Shown here piece after piece: positions 52,535 to 63,293 of a stretch of 64,000 nt of DNA (position 1 is the stretch's first letter; each line of letters begins with the position of its first letter). The stretch lies in the NCBI GenBank assembly GCA_030704615.1, contig CM060733.1, positions 48,608,001 to 48,672,000 on the forward strand, given 5' to 3'. Under the pieces are notes generated by a model. The model saw only the letters and a program-made list of their open reading frames with translations. It did not search any database and had not been told where the DNA came from. A program made the translations under genes and the position numbers. This DNA is from Takakia lepidozioides. Its lineage: Eukaryota; Streptophyta; Takakiopsida; Takakiales; Takakiaceae.

Positions 52535-55500
52535 CTACATAACATCATCAGCTGATACTTCATCATCCGTGTCATAAGCCTGTGATTCAGAGGCATACAC
52601 ATCCATGAAAGCCTCAACTCTACGCAACCTATCCACGGATTGTCCAACAATAGCTGCTCTTCGGTCAAACAACAGATCATTGGAAAGACCTACATCACGT
52701 TGTTGATGTATTGAATGCAAAGCTTGGGACTCGGCATACGAAGGTAGATAAAACGATGAAAGAGGACTTTGGGGTAGACTATCGTAGATGGTCCGCACAA
52801 TCCCATCACTGCATCACATACATGTATACTTATGTTAACAAATCAAATGGGAATGGTTTGCTTTGCAAATAATATAGAGATTGCAACAAAGGGAATGGAG
52901 GCGAGACATACTCACTAGGAAGTACTGCCGAGATGAAGACCAAGCTTGCGCGCCACCTTAGGAGCGGGGGGTTCCAACAAACTCACAGGACGTTGAATGG
53001 TTGGAGTTACCACAGATGAAACCAAAACGGGTTGAGTATTTTGAAGTGCAGAGAGACGTGCTGCATACAACGTCTGGTCCCCCTCAAGACCAAATACGTG
53101 ACGTCCAGACTCGCGGGCAGCAATAAATGTAGAACCTGCAGGAAAAAAACATGCAATGATGATATTATATCGGATAACAGTTAATGATCATGAATCAGCT
53201 CAGAAGATTTTAATTACAAAATGGAGACCAATGCAAACCTGTGCCAGCTGTGAGATCCAAAATGCGGGAGCCAGAGGTGAGCATGTCTCCAACAACACTT
53301 GCATGAAGGCGGGACTACGGTCTCGCGCACCCCTCCAGGCTTGTTGAGGAGTTTGCATGGGTAGTGCAACATCTGGAATGTGGTTGTAGATGGCATCCAA
53401 CTCAACAGGGTCTGCAAGGGGGTCCACAACTTTGCCAGACTCACGCAGTTTGAATAGTCCTCCTTGCTTGGTGAGGACATGGGCGTGGAAGAACATGGTC
53501 TGTTAGACGTGCCATTTCCACAAAAACAGTGCACCCGGATGGTTTAATAATATGTATGAGAGTAGGAAGATGAAACATCAAACAATGAGATATTGAAGAG
53601 GGATGATTTTTACCTTTCCTGTCTGAGTGTGTAGAGGGGGGTATTGATGCAAGTATATTTCCTTGATAATACGGAAATAGAGCTGCCCCTGGAGTAAGAA
53701 AAGAGCTCCAATGCAAAGAAATCATCGGAGCCCTGCAAGAACACCAAGCATCCATTGTCATCCAACAGGTCATTAGCAATGGAGAATGCATACTCCCAAT
53801 ACCGTTTATCAAAAGCATTCCAGGGAGGAACCTGTACACCATCCAAACAGCCCTGTACAGGCATTCCTGTTGGGCAGTCCACGATGATCATGTCCACAGC
53901 CACATGCACGCTTTTTCCATCCACAACACTAGACCAAGTTCCTGGCAACTGCAAACAACATACAGAAAATGTAGGAGTCAATAGCCGGATGATGAGGATA
54001 TAAAAACATCGAAGAATTCCTTACATTCAAGTTTGTTTGTTGGGGGAAACTCACATTTTTAAGAACTCCATGAGCTCTTTCAAGGTCGCATCAGGAGATG
54101 TACTTGAGGCCTCCACCATATCAATGAAATGAGTAGGCATGATCTTCATGCGATACATGCTAGGTGCACCACCAGAAAATGACACTGCACTGTAAGGATG
54201 TTCGCCTGCCTTTGGCTTGTTTCCTCGAGTAGTAGGTGCAGGCACTACAACCAACTGATTTGAAGGATGTGAAGAACTACCAATAGGACCAGCAATAGAA
54301 GCCACACCTGCATTGGGGGCCACACCTGCATTGACATCCGCACCTTTTCTTTTTCGTGATTTGCGTTTTGGTACACCCACAACGGCAGGGACCACTTGGG
54401 CTACAGCGTCAGCGGCCTGTGTAGCAATCTGTTCTGCATGCTCCAGATCAAGAACAGGGACTTCAGTGGAGATACCCCCTTCATCACTCACTGACTGCCT
54501 GCGAACACATTCCTTATGAAGTCCCATTTCTGCATAGGGGATAGTACCCTTGGGCATATCCAAATACCAACCCCCCCCTTCCCGGTGTTCCACACCCCAA
54601 TCTTCCTCAATTGCAGGTGTGTACATGGAAGCTTGTTGAGCACCAAACTTCCAGGCCATCAGAAACTTGGGCTCAGCCTTAAGTCGATCACTCGGTACAA
54701 GCACAAATCTCATGTACCTAAAATACAAACACATTCAAAGTTATTGTGGAGACAAATATTTATGCAACCTGTTCAACAATTGAACAAGCACATTAGAAAC
54801 ATGTATATCCCAATGTACTAGAAAAATACTTGAAGCATAGACATTTTTGACTTACAAGGTGTATACACTATCCATGTACAATGCAATGGAAAGATGGTAC
54901 CTGAATAAAATCCGTCTCACCACCTTCTCCCCACCTGTTTGTTGTTCCCAATCATTGCCTCTGAATGGCCCTTTGGCAATGAGAACTCTCTATGAAACAA
55001 CTCATTGAAATGTCATCTTCCATGTATCCATGTAGTCTCCCAGACTCTCACTCTCTCCTTCCTCCAAGGCAACATGAAATTGGCCAAGCTGAGTGGTGTA
55101 CAAGGCAAACTGAGCCAGGCAACTTGCGAAGCTGCCAGAAAATACAGTCAGTTAAATAACTATGTTAATGTGTCATCAACAAAATGAATTAATTGCATTG
55201 AGAAGATAGTGATTGTATATGTACCTGCCACCAAAAAGTCCTTCTATTCAGCCAAGGATCAAGTGTTGGCCCACTGATAGGCCCGGGTGGAAAAAAATTA
55301 CGGTCGTGAAGTGTTTGGTCTCCATTCCATATATGTAGCCATTCCACCTTTTCTTCAGGATCCACCGGGCGCAATGTTCACCATTTTCTCTTGGGTCATT
55401 TCCTCTGATCCTGCCTTTACACGTGACCAATGCAGTTTAAGTTCTTGGAGAAACCCCTCTCCAAGGGTTGGATCAGCAATAGGAAGCAACTTCACAAGCT

Positions 55501-58155
55501 GACTCTTGTGTTGCTCCCTTGCTTTCAATCCAGCCTGTCTCATTGTCTTCAAGGCCTCTTGACTCTTTGGCCCCTCAGCAGTTTGTAAGCTTCCCCCGCC
55601 ATGCGTTGGGCCTCAACAATATCATGCTGCCAAAAGAACCAAAACAGTTCATAACATGAACCAGAGGTGAATCTTGTCTATGGATGCAAAGAATGAAACT
55701 TGGTTAAGACATGATGTTACCTTGTACAAAATCTCTGTCATTGCATGGACTGTCAGGTTATACCAAGTCTTTCCTGCTTTCTTGATGCATTCGTCGTATT
55801 GCTCTTTCCTCAATACATTCTTCCATTCAGAGACAGGTGTAAGGCCAATCATATTGACCTTGCAAACCAAGTGCACAAATTTGGATGTAACATGTGCCCT
55901 CTCTGTTGCCCTGCACATATAAAATATGATCATTAGAAAGAAGATGTGTATATGTACATCCATTGAGCAAGAACATGACAACATTGAACATGAAAGTAAA
56001 TGAAGAATAGAAAGGAAACTCACACATTCACTCCATCCATGATGGACCTGAGGGAACCACGATTTTCAATGTCCGCATTGAGCACCCAACTTGTCACACA
56101 GACATGTCTTGACAAGTTGGCCCCATGAACTTCATTGATATAGGGATACCATGCTTGAAGCCTATGATTCCCATCCCAGACATGAAACATCTTCCCCCGA
56201 AGATGATGCAACTTTGGCTTGGACTCAAGATACTTCTCAAACTCATCATTGACTGTTTTCCAATGACTATCCCATGTAGAGATGATATCAGGACCTACAT
56301 CTATAGTAGATCCATCAATCCCCTCAACAGAAACATAGAACACGGCTGCTCCTGGATGGTATCCAGAATAGAAGTCTCCTCTAAGCTTTAGGATGTCGTT
56401 GGCAAGGGCGGGCCTAACAACCTGCATAGAAATCATGCGACACAATGGAATGTCCATAACTCCATCCTCAATGAGGAGGGACCTGAAAGTTACATTCAGA
56501 TCTTGTTTCTTTTCCAGAATAATTGCCTGTTTGGCATCTAGAGAAAGAGGATCACTAGATGTTGTATCCTCTTCATACTCATCTGCCCCCCAATTCCCTG
56601 CATCAATGTCGTCAATAATGGTTGCAAGCGTCCCGGCCTCCACAGCTTCAGTTGTAGTAGTAATTTCCTAATTCCATAGACCAAAACAGTTCAAGATGTC
56701 AGTGTATGAGAAGAGCACATGTGTGAATGTATAATATGTAAAAAGAGCAGTTCAGTGTCATGGTTGCATGAAGAAAACAAATGAATTTGGATAGTCAACT
56801 AATTCCATGAATATCCTTGTCTTTCAAAGCTTACAACTTGGAGCAAAATACAGGCGTGAGCATCCCGACAGAGGACCTCCGACCACCTACGCCGGCGCAT
56901 ATGACACATATGTGCAACCAACTCAAAATTTGACAAGATTTGAGGCCCTGAAGAAATTTTTGCTCAAGGAGCTCCAAGCATATGCGCCGGCGCATACCAT
57001 GGAAGGGAGGTTGTAGCCAAACATACAGGAGCACCTTGAAAGATCAAACTAGGCCTATGGAAGCATGTGGAGTTGTGGAGGTGGCAACGTAGAAGCTTTG
57101 AGATACTTGAATACTGTGATCAACCAAAATAGGGAAGGTTCCCCAAGCGTCTGCGCCGACGGAGGTGGCAGCCTCGACACTTTGGAGCTTACGTAACACA
57201 AGGAATATACAACAAAAAACCAAGCTCCAAGCATCTCCGCCGGCGGAGATGCTTGCATGAGGTTCCTGAAACCTAGGAGCTAAGCAAAAAAGATTGTGCT
57301 CAATGGGTATGCGCCGGCGGATATGGCAGCCCAGCCGCTCGGAGCATCAACAACTTATGAGAATGCGGAGAAACAAAAGAGATGGAAGGGGGGAGAACTT
57401 CCTGAAATATGTGAGCAGCCCTGCTGCACGGGTCTGTGTTGACAGAGGTGGCAGCCTTGGCGCTTTGGAGCTTCCGTAACACAGGGAATATGCAAAAAAA
57501 ACCAAGCTCCAAGTGTCTCCGCCGGTGGAGACGCTTGCAGGAGGTTCCTGAAACCTATGATCTGAGCAAAAAAAATGTACTCAATGGGTATGCGCCGGCG
57601 GATATGCCAGCGCAGCCCACTCGGAGCATCAACATGCGGAAAAACAAAGAAGATGGAAAAGGGGAGAACTTCCTGAAACATTTGAGCAGCCCTGCTGCAC
57701 AGGTATGCGCCGGCGGAATACGCCAGCCCAACCCGCTCGGAGCATCAGCAACGTATGAGCATGCAAAAAAATAAACGGGATGGGAGTAGAGGAGCACTTC
57801 CTGAAACATGCGAGCATCCCAGCTCCAACGGTATGCGCCGGCGGAGGTGGCAGCCCAGCCCTTCCAAGCATCAGAAAAAACCAAGGGGAATGAGCTGTCT
57901 CCGGCGGAGACGGTTGTGTGTATGTGGAGATTCGCAAACTTGTGAGAGTTGAAGTGACTTAGGCATCTGCGCCGGCGGAGGTGCTAGATTAAGAGCAGCT
58001 TGGTGGGGCTTATGCGATGGCGCATATGCCTAAGTGCAGGTCATGAAAAAAAACAAAACTACAGCTTACCTTCTCCGTCCGCAGCTTGCCTCTACCACCA
58101 CCACCACCAGCAACGCCTCCCCCTCGAGTGTCCTTCTTCCTCCCATCGCCGCAAC
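52535..58155 (-). pseudogene. ParB-like domain / beta-class DNA amino-methyltransferase fusion, multi-exon
   Basis: Inferred exons: 58155-58070, 56670-56024, 55910-55721, 55626-55225, 55131-54901, 54717-54055, about 53948-53239, 53135-52916 and 52808-52535. Most have GT..AG borders and join in frame. Exon 2 carries GDFYSGYHPGAAVFYVSVEG and HVWDGNHRLQAWY, where DGNHR is the ParB/sulfiredoxin-type signature. A basic PKRKSRKRKG (likely nuclear signal) lies in the sixth. The catalytic part has motif IV as VDMIIVDCPTGMP, then WNAFDKRYWEYAFSIANDLL. Across the next intron come motif I and II as ILDLTAGTG/STFIAARESGRHVFGLEGD. Motif IV before motif I is the beta class of N6-adenine/N4-cytosine methylases. 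DCPT replaces DPP(Y/W). Frameshifts near 58150, 55580, 55390 and 53300 and stops near 55025 break it. Confidence 0.75.
56889..58028. repeat. Array of about 13 CGCCGGCG-centred palindromes
   Basis: Cores lie near 56890, 56985, 57153, 57238, 57312, 57436, 57520, 57593, 57708, 57836, 57901, 57970 and 58013, at 45-170 bp spacing. Two are perfect: TATGCGCCGGCGCATA (56981-56996) and a 28-bp one at 57228-57255 centred on CCGCCGGCGG. Others are one-sided variants such as TATGCGCCGGCGGATATG, and two or three are degenerate. Part of the array is a tandem duplication of about 280 bp (57153-57432 against 57437-57707). The array falls in the first intron or promoter side of the methyltransferase gene and upstream of the transposase. 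Confidence 0.8.
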
Positions 58156-58204
58156 AGCTCGTTGCCTCGGGGTGGTATAGTATAAGGCCGAGATGCGGCG
58201 CCTC

Positions 58205-58425
58205 CGTCTCCTCTTCGCAACGGGAGTCTCCAGGGTGTAGAGACTAGAGACGTGTTAAGTGCTTGTGTAGTTTGTGTGTGTTTGTTTGGGGGAGTGGCAA
58301 GGGATAATGTGCAAGTATACTAGACTACGTTAGTGTAGTAATGATACCGGGTTAGTCATGTAGTAATGGCAACAAGTTTAACTGAATAGAAACAGTTTAT
58401 TAACAAAAAAGTAGAGGTTGTTTCA
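58205..58425. other. Intergenic, divergent promoter region of the MULE
   Basis: Between the start of the minus-strand methyltransferase gene and the plus-strand transposase. A TTATACTATA-like box lies on the minus strand just upstream of the first exon. Nothing else is recognised. Confidence 0.3.
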
Positions 58426-58670
58426 TTGAATAGAGCATGGCTTGTTGGTAAGGTTGTGGTGTATTTTCCACAAGGTTGCGGGTTCAAACCTGCCCCGCCA
58501 AGGAGAGCGGGGAAAAGGGGGCGAAGGCTAAGGCCAAATTGGCCAAATCTGAAATGTGAACATTTTTTATACACTCTGGCGTTAGTGCTTTTTGGACTAC
58601 ATGGGTTACACGTGATCCTCAGAAGATGGTTGTACGATTGACATGTTACTTTTGGCGGCGCCTTCATAAT
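58426..58670 (+). repeat. Possible second tRNA-derived SINE type
   Basis: Box-A-like TGGCTTGTTGGTA (58438-58450) and box-B-like GGTTCAAACC (58481-58490) are spaced as in a tRNA gene. The T-arm does not pair well, so this is not a functional tRNA. It differs from the SINE at 3590. The downstream end is not defined. Confidence 0.4.
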
Positions 58671-59192
58671 ACAATATAAAGTAAGTGATAAAGTAACTAA
58701 ATATTTTGTTATGGGTGTCTTAATCAATTTATTGGTTTTAGAGTCAATTGTCGCCACAAATACTTGTACTCATTACTCATACATGAGTAATCAAAGAACA
58801 AATCAACATACATGTCATGGGATTTGATTGTAAATAAATTGTGCCGTCTAGTGTGTCAGTTCATAGTTGGACGATTAATCAACGATTGGTTGTAAAATAA
58901 ATGGAAACATGCAGAGCATTTATGTTTCATATGCTCATAAGAAGAAAGCAGTACATTGGATTCTAAGATCTCAACAACGGCGCCGTCGTCGTCTTAAAAA
59001 TAGGGGATAGTCCATTTAGTTGTTTCTGTCAGAGAATAATATGGATGGAGCACATGCCTCAAAAAATTGGACCTTCTGGATTGATGATACACATAAGTAA
59101 TGTAAGCCATTTAATGTATTTGCATAAGGTCTTGCAAGATGTGCGCTTTCATTCATTTTGCATCTTCTCTCAAACTTTGAGGGCATTGCCAA

Positions 59193-60365
59193 ATGTCTAC
59201 ACCAAAATATGCAGTGCTTTCATGTCCACCTGATGCAAAAGTGGTTCGTTATCCTTGCAATGGAAACAAGTGCATTATCCCAGAACCTTGGTTATGCAAT
59301 AGATTCAAACTTGTTCCGGGTTCAGTTTTTTTGGAGGATGATGGAGATGATGATGCCTCCACAGTGTTGCTTCCAGTTTTCAATGACGGCCAAAAGCAAT
59401 GGGAGTTGTTTCCAGACACTTTCTCCAAGTACCGTGTCACAGGTACGAGCTATACACAGTCACATGATGAGAGGCACACTTCTATTGCAAGAAAGAACGA
59501 TCAAGCTGCAACAAATGGGAGTTGTAAATTGAAGGAGGAGGTTGCAGATTCGGCGAGCTTGGGGTCTCATAATTCGGATTGTGTTGAGGTTTCTAAGAGT
59601 GTATTTTGTGGATCTCAACCTTCCTCATCTGCTCATACGGTCTTGCTTCACGACATGAAGCCTCGGAAAACTCCATTGGACAACACCACGTCTGATTGTT
59701 GCGAATCTGCGAGGGGTTTATCTTCATCTCCACGACTAGCAGGGGAGGCTACATCTGCATTTCCTTCTGGTGTGTTGTCCATTTTGAGTATCTTGGCCAC
59801 TGCTCGGAGGAATGGATCAAAAGGAGAGCTTTCTACCTTGGACTATAGTCACATTCCAGTGCATCGTGTTTGGTGTCTTCCTCGAGCTTTGATGGAAAAA
59901 GTGATCCACGAACTCCCCCCCGTGGTCAAACTACGTACGGACCGTGGTTCACAGTCCCTCCAAGGCATGGACCGCAAGTTTGATGGTCATCCTTGGTGCA
60001 AGACCAATACCTACAATATGTCTGGTGTTCCAGATCATGTGAAATGTAGTAAGGTTCTTTGTGTTGGAAAGCTCATATGTCAAAGCAGCACTTGCCCCTT
60101 CTTCAAGAAAGAAGGAGAACGGAATGACCGCTATTGGGAAGGCAATGCAGACAAGGTGTTCATTGCAGAGCCCAAGTTCCATTCAACCAGTTCAAGTGTA
60201 GTTTCTGCAAAGAAAGACCTTTCTGTGAGGCGCATTGTGGGGCAAGAATGTACTATGTCACAAGTTCCCTTCCAACATACACGTGTTGCAGTTCACGTTG
60301 GGTTTCATAACCATCCATGTGCCAAGGGCGAGAATAGAGAGGCTGCGAAAATGCATCAAGCATGA
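59193..60365 (+). pseudogene. MULE transposase, N-terminal zinc-binding part
   Basis: 390 codons from ATG (MSTPKYAVLSCPPDAK) to TGA. The N-terminal half is Ser/Asp-rich. From about residue 265 a Cys/His-rich domain reads GHPWCKTNTYNMSGVPDHVKC, CVGKLICQSSTCPFFKK, a later C (GQEC) and HVGFHNHPC, arranged like the zinc-binding DNA-recognition module ahead of many MULE catalytic domains. The frame shifts at about 60345. The following bases in other frames (MKPWST.., VDPGAISLSMAQKLLIDR) are plainly its continuation. An upstream exon near 59041 (MDGAHASKNWTFWIDD) is possible. Confidence 0.7.
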
Positions 60366-61830
60366 TTCAAGAGCACGTTAAGATGAAGCCATGGTCGACC
60401 CGGGAGCTATTTCCTTGTCAATGGCCCAAAAGCTCTTGATTGATCGAGTTCTTGTGGCTGATGGCACAGAGACAGTACGTCTTGGGAGAGGCTTTGGAAG
60501 ATATTCTTGAAGAGTTTGCCCATGTTTGTAGCCCCAATGTGAAAAACAAGGTCGCATCTGCACGTGTCAATTCCATCATGTCCATATTGGAGTTGAAGCG
60601 TCTGAGTACATACCATTTCATTCACAGCAATCTCCTTCCAGGCCAGCATATTTCTCATCTCCCCATGTTTTCAAGATGTCTGTTGCTGGTCCCGGGGTGT
60701 GGTGTTGATCTTGTGCGTCGCATGAGTGAGGGGGATCTACGCACAAGTTGGGTAGTATTTGACCATGTCAAACGCATCAAGGATTGGACAACTCTTGCGT
60801 GTCATGTCTATGAACCATATGTCAAGCGAATGATGACCATTGCCATTTGCGATATGAAAAAAGAGGATGCAGATGCTCAGGTGTTATTCTGGGAGATGAT
60901 CAATGAACAAGCAAAACTTGCTGGCTTGAACAAACCAAATTTTGCTGGCTTCATGGCGGATGCAGCAGGAGCGAATTGGGCTGCTGTTCGAAGGGTTTAT
61001 GGATCTGATCCCAATGTCCAATGGAAGGTAAAGAAAGAACATGTTTATATCATTGGGCTGAAAGCCTCCGAAGACACACCAACGACTATATCTTGGAGGA
61101 CTTCCGTGAAAGGCACACTCAGCTCTGTTATGAATGGAAAGATAGTGCTACCTTGGAGGATGCTACAACCACATACATTGCAATTCGGGCTTGGTGGCTC
61201 TCTTCAGGAGCATGCACAGAAAAGAGTCTGCCAAAACTAGATTCATGGCTTGCATGGTGGCACTACAGATATCGAATGTGGGGCCAATGGATGAGAGAGG
61301 ACATGGATGTGGAGGCAGATGCAGATATGCCTACCACTAATTTGTCTGAGGCAGTCTATTCTGCTTGGTGGAAGACAGCAGGCAATGGGAAAAAAATGAA
61401 GGTGGATCTATATGAGGCCACCATGCATGACATGTCACGAGCTCTTTTGCAGCAGGCAACATTTTACAGGCACACCACAGGAAAGACATGGGGGACGGGG
61501 CCCGACAAAGAGGAGCTCATGTTGCGTCAAGCAGCTAGATCTAATAGCCCAGCAAAAATGGGTAAGGTTGTACGTGGCATAGTAGCTGGAACACCCATGC
61601 ACACAAGGGGGGTTCAATTGGAGGGAGACAATCGCACTATTCCAGTCAAACGCAAGTTAGGCGATGAGCATGGTGGGCCAAACGAATCTTGGAGGTGTGA
61701 TATGAATGTAAAGACTGTTCCAGTGCGCGCCACTGGGATGCCCAGTCCACACCAGCAGTTTCATATTAACCAAAATATGGACTTTTGTACTAACAAATGC
61801 ATATGTGTCATGTTTGGAACCACCACATAG
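60366..61830 (+). pseudogene. MULE transposase, catalytic and C-terminal part
   Basis: Reads CGVDLVRRMSEGD, then VVFDHVKRIKDW (likely first Asp), MTIAICDMKKEDADAQVLFWEM, FAGFMADAAGANWAAVRRVYG (likely second Asp), and after a one-base shift near 61030 KERTCLYHWAESLRRHT (C/H block). It continues with WLAWWHYRYRMWGQWM, LSEAVYSAWWK and SRALLQQATFYRHTTGKTWG. Block order and spacing match MULE-superfamily DDE transposases. It would cut and paste the element by its inverted ends. Shifts near 60345, 60470 and 61030 and a TAA near 60380 inactivate it. The usual C-terminal SWIM finger is absent here. Confidence 0.75.
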
Positions 61831-62040
61831 CATGTCTGTTTGTAATGCCAAGCAGTTCTATAATTTGAAAACTTGTATGACAGGTACACAAGTTCCATTT
61901 TAACCAAAATAGGAACTTCTGTACTAACAAGTGCTATGTGTCATGTTTGGAATAAAGTAGTAACAAGATAATTACATGTCACATGCATGAAAATGAACGG
62001 CACAAGTTAGAGGTTCTTTTTTTGTGCATTTCATGTGTCA

Positions 62041-62914
62041 CTAAGAAGTTGAACTAGGGTCCTTCTTTAGCATAGCCCTAACCTCTAACTGGCTAAGGGA
62101 AGGTTGGTGGATCTCATAAGCCCCGGCGCATCCTAGATGCACGTTGTACATGAAGTACATGTGCTTACAAGGTAGATATGTTTGTTTTTTCTTCTTGACG
62201 GATAGCTCATCAAAGTCGGGACAATCACAAGATGGAAATTGACCAATGTATACATTGTAAGCCAATCCTGCTCTGGTAGATCCCTCTGTTTGTAGCTGGT
62301 AAATTCTCCCATAACCTGGCTGAGGCACGTTTCTGAATCCACGAACCTCAGCAATAAGAGTCTCCGCTGACTCTTGGCGACTCAAGTCGAGGAGTCGGAT
62401 CCCGACGCCGAATGCGCACCCCATAGCGTGTAGTGGGATACTTACCCACAGGAAGGACAACACCTTGATGAATATGTTGTTCCACTGGAAGTGGTCCCAC
62501 AGGAAAGTTCGGATCAGGAACGTTGGGAGGATGGACTAGTCGAAAACCTGCAAGGGTCAAGTTGTCCACCTCTTCTTGTGTAAGGTTGGTTCCAACCTTC
62601 ACAGGCCACACGTTAGGTATACCCGGTTTTCCCAAGCAATAGGATGGCACGGTCCCTCCAACACACGACAAAACATCTGTGGGGCAAAACCAAAAAACTT
62701 GCAGTTTTGGTTCTTTCATGTTCGGTGCTAGTAACTTGCCAGTGAAGCAAGGTGCAGGACTTCCTTTACCTTTCCTGATGAGCGCTTTGCATTTATCTTT
62801 GGAAACTTCAACCAAGGCAGAACAACGAACCATGGAAGCAGGACCTGTCCGCTGAATCCTGAACAATGCATCGGAAAAGTCTTGTGTCTCTCTCACTGGA
62901 TTTCCCCATTGCAT
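62041..62914 (-). pseudogene. SWIM zinc-finger protein, convergent to the transposase
   Basis: The minus-strand N-terminal part (CPTDVLSCVGGTVPSYCLG, LTQEEVDNLTLAGFRLVHPP) runs to about 62400, where a one-base shift leads into SAETLIAEVRGFRNVPQPG. A SWIM finger follows: CDCPDFDELSVKKKKQTYLPCKHMYFMY (C-x-C-x(n)-C-x-H). SWIM fingers normally sit at the C-terminus of MULE transposases and bind DNA or protein. Here it is a separate gene on the other strand. It ends TAG TGA. No partner Cys/His is missing, so only the shift (or an unseen intron) prevents expression. Confidence 0.7.
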
Positions 62915-63284
62915 TGGCTGAGGAGGGATAGCAACATGTGGATTTGTCTCACAGAAAGTCGAAGAACTAGGAATGTCATGACTTGATTTGGCCAGGGATC
63001 TTGTATTCTCTTCAGTTTAAGGTGGTGCATTAGTTGGAGTTAGTGGTCACATGCATCTTTGACCATTGACTACTGATTTTGTTAGCTAATATTTTTTATT
63101 TTATTTTTTTTCTATATACATATGATGTAACATTTGCATATGCAATAAATACGTCGTATTCTATGTTATATAACTCCACTGCATACAATCTACAATGTGT
63201 GCATACAAATTTGTCACATGCATATATAATAAGGGATTTTGTGCATGCATGCACGCAACCTGTGCATATGGAATAGCAACCCCC
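62915..63284. other. Right subterminal region of the MULE
   Basis: AT-rich, with repeated TGCATA/GCATGC-type motifs (TGTGTGCATACAAATTTGTC, GTGCATGCATGCACGC) that also occur near the left end (GCGTGCATACAAATTTTAG). Such subterminal repeats may be transposase-binding sites. No gene is seen. Confidence 0.45.
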
Positions 63285-63293
63285 TAGTGATGT
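63285..63293. other. 9-bp target-site duplication, right (TAGTGATGT)
   Basis: One mismatch to the left copy. Directly follows the terminal CCCC of the transposon. Confidence 0.75.

Larger units (their letters stand above)
51586..63284. mobile_element. Mutator-like DNA transposon with methyltransferase cargo
   Basis: 11.7 kb. The left end GAGGTAGCCTATACTATATG and the reverse-complemented right end GGGGTTGCTATTCCATATGC form an imperfect inverted repeat of about 24 bp. A 9-bp duplication flanks it. The paralogous repeat at 63705-64000 shows the uninterrupted site (..ATCAAGAGTGTTGATGATGGTCCC..), matching left flank plus right flank of the transposon, so the limits are well supported. It carries a MULE-type transposase (+), a convergent SWIM gene (-) and a ParB/methyltransferase gene (-). 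All have frameshifts or stops, so this copy is probably no longer autonomous. Confidence 0.85.

Noticed and set aside
57294-57952. Coding potential across the palindrome array of the MULE
   Set aside because: Plus and minus frames are both open only because of repeated units. Units shift frame between copies, and no splice or start signal supports a gene.
56889-58028. CRISPR-like array
   Set aside because: Unit length, palindromic form and irregular spacers do not fit a CRISPR array, and the context is eukaryotic.
58426-58510. Functional tRNA gene in the MULE
   Set aside because: Box B is good, but T-arm pairing fails and no acceptor stem is seen.
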